Positions 61,870 to 64,000 of a DNA stretch of 64,000 nucleotides are shown here, piece after piece. The DNA is from Chamaea fasciata. Its lineage: Eukaryota; Chordata; Aves; Passeriformes; Sylviidae. Where the stretch lies: positions 372,001-436,000 of the forward strand of contig JARCOQ010000066.1 in assembly GCA_029207755.1 (NCBI GenBank), read 5' to 3'. The notes under the pieces are model-generated. The model was not told the DNA's origin and made no database searches. It saw only the letters and a list, made by a program, of their open reading frames with translations. The translations under genes were made by a program, and so were the position numbers. Numbering within the stretch: the stretch's first letter is position 1; each line of letters starts with the position of its first letter.

Positions 61870-64000
61870 CCCACCACTGCTGTCTCCTGGGAAACAGATG
61901 CAGAACCCAGCAATAGGATTACCCCTATTAGCAGTACCACAGACACAGGCTGCCATTGCTACCAGTGATAAAAATTCAACCCAAATCCCATCCATTTCAT
62001 TCTGCTGCCAACCCTCTCTGATTTAGCTAAGAGAATCATCTGCATTTCCTCCCAAGACCTGATCTACTTCATAAACCATTTCTTTCCAATTTCAATCCAA
62101 ACGACATGCATATCAATATTTTACAATTTCCCTAAATAATAGCCACATTTACCTGAAAACCATTTACTGCATCTCTACCACAAGTGTTGTTTCTCACAGC
62201 TGAAAGTTAATTACAAATACAGGCTCCAATTTAGCCCAACATTTCCAGCCTCTCCAAAGTGCAGTTCCATTTGTACACTGGATTTCCATCTTATCTCAAT
62301 ACATAGGATGTAAAAGAAAGTACATCATGCATTCCCTTGAATTTTATCCACAAATTTGGGGAAGACAATACCACCAAAATAAAGCGAACCCAGACTCCTA
62401 CCTTGTCACTGTTGTAGATGTGCTCTCAGTAGAGCACATTTCTGCCATTTCTGCACTATTTCCTCCCTCTGCTTGATACTCTTCCTCTTCTTTTCAAAAT
62501 CCTTTCATACTGAATGGACCATTCAAGTGGGATGTCACCAGTATTAGTATCAAATGCCCCTCTGCTGCAACTAAATTCTACTTTTCCTATGAATTTATCA
62601 TGATTCAGGTTTTGTCCGCAAAGAGTCACACCGAAGAGTCACAATAAATTTTGAAGCTTTGGTCAGAAAGAGCCTTGTAACCCAAGAATGCCCCTGCTCA
62701 CAAAAAGTGCACTGAGTAATAATACCCTGGTCTGTGTTAGCACAGCTCTCTAAATGGCCCAGTTATTCTGCCTAACGCTGTCATCTCCCCCATTTACCAA
62801 ACCATTCATTTTTATCACCCAGTGTACCTGTCATTTAAGTGTTATCATTATTTCTGGTTCAACAATGAACATATATAGAGATGCTCTGCCAGCCTGGGCA
62901 GAACATCCTGTTTCCCCACACACACACACACAACTTCTCTGAGCTCTCTATTTAAGCTCTAGGAACACTTGGTGAATAGTTTTTTAATCTTCAATTATTG
63001 CAATTTACCCCCGTATCCACAGCACTATTAAAATGCTTTCTCTTAGCCACATGAAATACTGCTCCTATTTCTGCAATTCATCAGCTGATAAAGGGCAGTG
63101 CTACAGAGAGCTTCTAAACCAAACACCACCGACATGGCATCAGGACCAATTGAAAAGCATTTGATTTTCTAGTTGCAATTATGCTTGAACCAGATTATTC
63201 AAAAAAAAAAAAAAAAAAAAAAGAAACAAAACCAAAAAACAAAACCCTCTGGAGCCACATGACAAGCAGTCTGTAAGATGTGAACCTCAGATCAAATCAT
63301 CCATTCCATTCTTAAGATTGATTAGTAGTTTAAATTCCTATTTAAAATATCTCCTTCTTTAGTTATTCTTTTAGGTTTAGGGAATGTTTTCCTCAAACAA
63401 AATCTTGCACTTGTAATACACCACTCTTAAAAGAGATTTTAACTCTTATGTACCTTCCTATCTCAATTTCATAGAGGGATTATAACAGGTTTCTTCCAGA
63501 GGGACAGCACAGGCCCCAAGATCCCAAACCCAGGGAAACAGAGAGAGTGAACACTCCCAACACTCCAGCTGTGGTTGGGAAAAGCTATAACAATGACACA
63601 AAGGACACATCTCACGTCCCAGAGCACCAGCCCTGGAATGGCAACATCACCCAGATAGGCGTCTCTGAAAGGATCCAAAAAGGTGCAGTCTACAACAGGG
63701 TTATCCCACACAGGGAGTTGGAGCTACATTAGCAAAAACATTTCCAGAAAATCTCCATTTTCTACTCTGTCCCTCATTCCCGTTTTGAAAATTCCCTTTT
63801 TTGAGCTAAAATTCATTTCAAAACATCATCTACATGCACACGGCAAGCACAGGACTTTGCAGCAAGCCCAGCACCCTTGCTGGCACTCTGGAAATGCCAG
63901 CACAGTGTGCCAGGACAGTGGCAGCGGCCTCGGGGACACGCAGTGGGAATGTGGGGCAATGCTGACACCCCATGGCTGCTCCTGCACCACCGACGGCAGC
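61870..64000. repeat. Unit 20, cut by the window end
   Basis: First 2131 bp of a unit of the unit-18 type (22 A at 63201-63222). The match to unit 18 at 6520 bp continues to the last base apart from changes such as CAGGGAGTTGGAG near 63712, a variant otherwise seen in unit 6. It stops inside the GC-rich patch. Of the candidate minus-strand frame only the last exon (63458-63584) is inside the window. Confidence 0.95.

Larger units (their letters stand above)
1..64000. repeat. Tandem macrosatellite array, about 3.25-kb unit, 19.6 copies
   Basis: The same sequence landmarks recur in the same order and orientation about every 3.25 kb from first to last base. Examples are the GC-rich patch at 1919, 5140, 8392, 11644, 14876, 18132, 21375, 24632, 27909, 31179, 34453, 37725, 40977, 44229, 47505, 50776, 54027, 57297, 60547 and 63817. 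Unit length varies from 3221 to 3277 bp, mostly through an A-rich tract and a 20-bp duplication. Other differences seen by eye are mainly scattered single-base changes. No inverted unit, no inserted mobile element and no unique flanking DNA is present, so the array extends beyond both ends. The size resembles known vertebrate macrosatellites of about 3 kb, but I recognise no sequence shared with a named one. Confidence 0.98.

Noticed and set aside
1..64000. D4Z4-like array with a DUX homeobox gene
   Set aside because: Unit size is similar, but no homeodomain-like frame is visible on either strand.
1..64000. Avian sex-chromosome tandem arrays (HINTW gene cluster, MHM repeat)
   Set aside because: No HIT-family residues or exon order is visible in any frame, and the MHM unit is reported as about 2.2 kb, not 3.25 kb. 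I cannot exclude a sex-chromosome location, but nothing here shows it.
1..64000. CRISPR array or bacterial operon reading of the repeats
   Set aside because: The repeat unit is 3.25 kb and there are no short repeats with unique spacers. Most frames lack ATG and ribosome-binding context, and composition is that of a vertebrate genome.

Overview
The whole window is one tandem array. A unit of about 3.25 kb is repeated head to tail on the same strand, with 19 complete units and a partial 20th; in the register used here unit starts fall at 1, 3222, 6463, 9715, 12947, 16199, 19455, 22698, 25955, 29232, 32502, 35776, 39048, 42300, 45552, 48828, 52100, 55350, 58620 and 61870. Unit lengths run from 3221 to 3277 bp. 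Neither end of the array is in the window. By size and regularity this is a macrosatellite, or a tandem multicopy gene array, of a eukaryote. The genome is most likely a vertebrate: CpG is scarce except in one patch per unit, there are CA and poly-A microsatellites, and there are consensus-like U2 splice sites. A bird is my guess from the flavour of the GC-rich parts, but nothing diagnostic is present. I see no prokaryotic genes, rRNA, tRNA, CRISPR or recognisable transposon.

Layout of one unit (unit 1 coordinates): AT-rich non-coding DNA (1-530); a perfect 9-bp-arm hairpin (549-570) inside a segment that is purine-rich on the minus strand and open in several frames (537-775); AT-rich DNA with a CA tract (1048-1061) and an A tract of variable length (from 1330); a CpG-rich, GC-rich patch (about 1940-2290); AT-rich DNA (2400-2950); and a second GC-rich stretch (2960-3220) with a 20-bp element that is single in units 1 and 4 and duplicated elsewhere.

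No protein gene can be called with confidence. The best lead is on the minus strand: four candidate exons with good splice consensus (2867-2893, 2358-2384, 2156-2271, 1560-1686) join in phase from an ATG to a TAG as a 98-codon frame. I recognise no family in it. The frame stays open in 18 of the 19 units that contain it complete and is shifted by one inserted base in unit 16. The units are so alike that this alone does not show selection.

The array is internally structured. Shared variants reveal multi-unit duplications at offsets of 3,252, 6,520, 6,547, 9,725, 9,816 and 13,052 bp. The right end (units 16-20) alternates two unit types as a dimer of about 6.52 kb. Different markers give different groupings of the same units, as expected from repeated unequal exchange and gene conversion.
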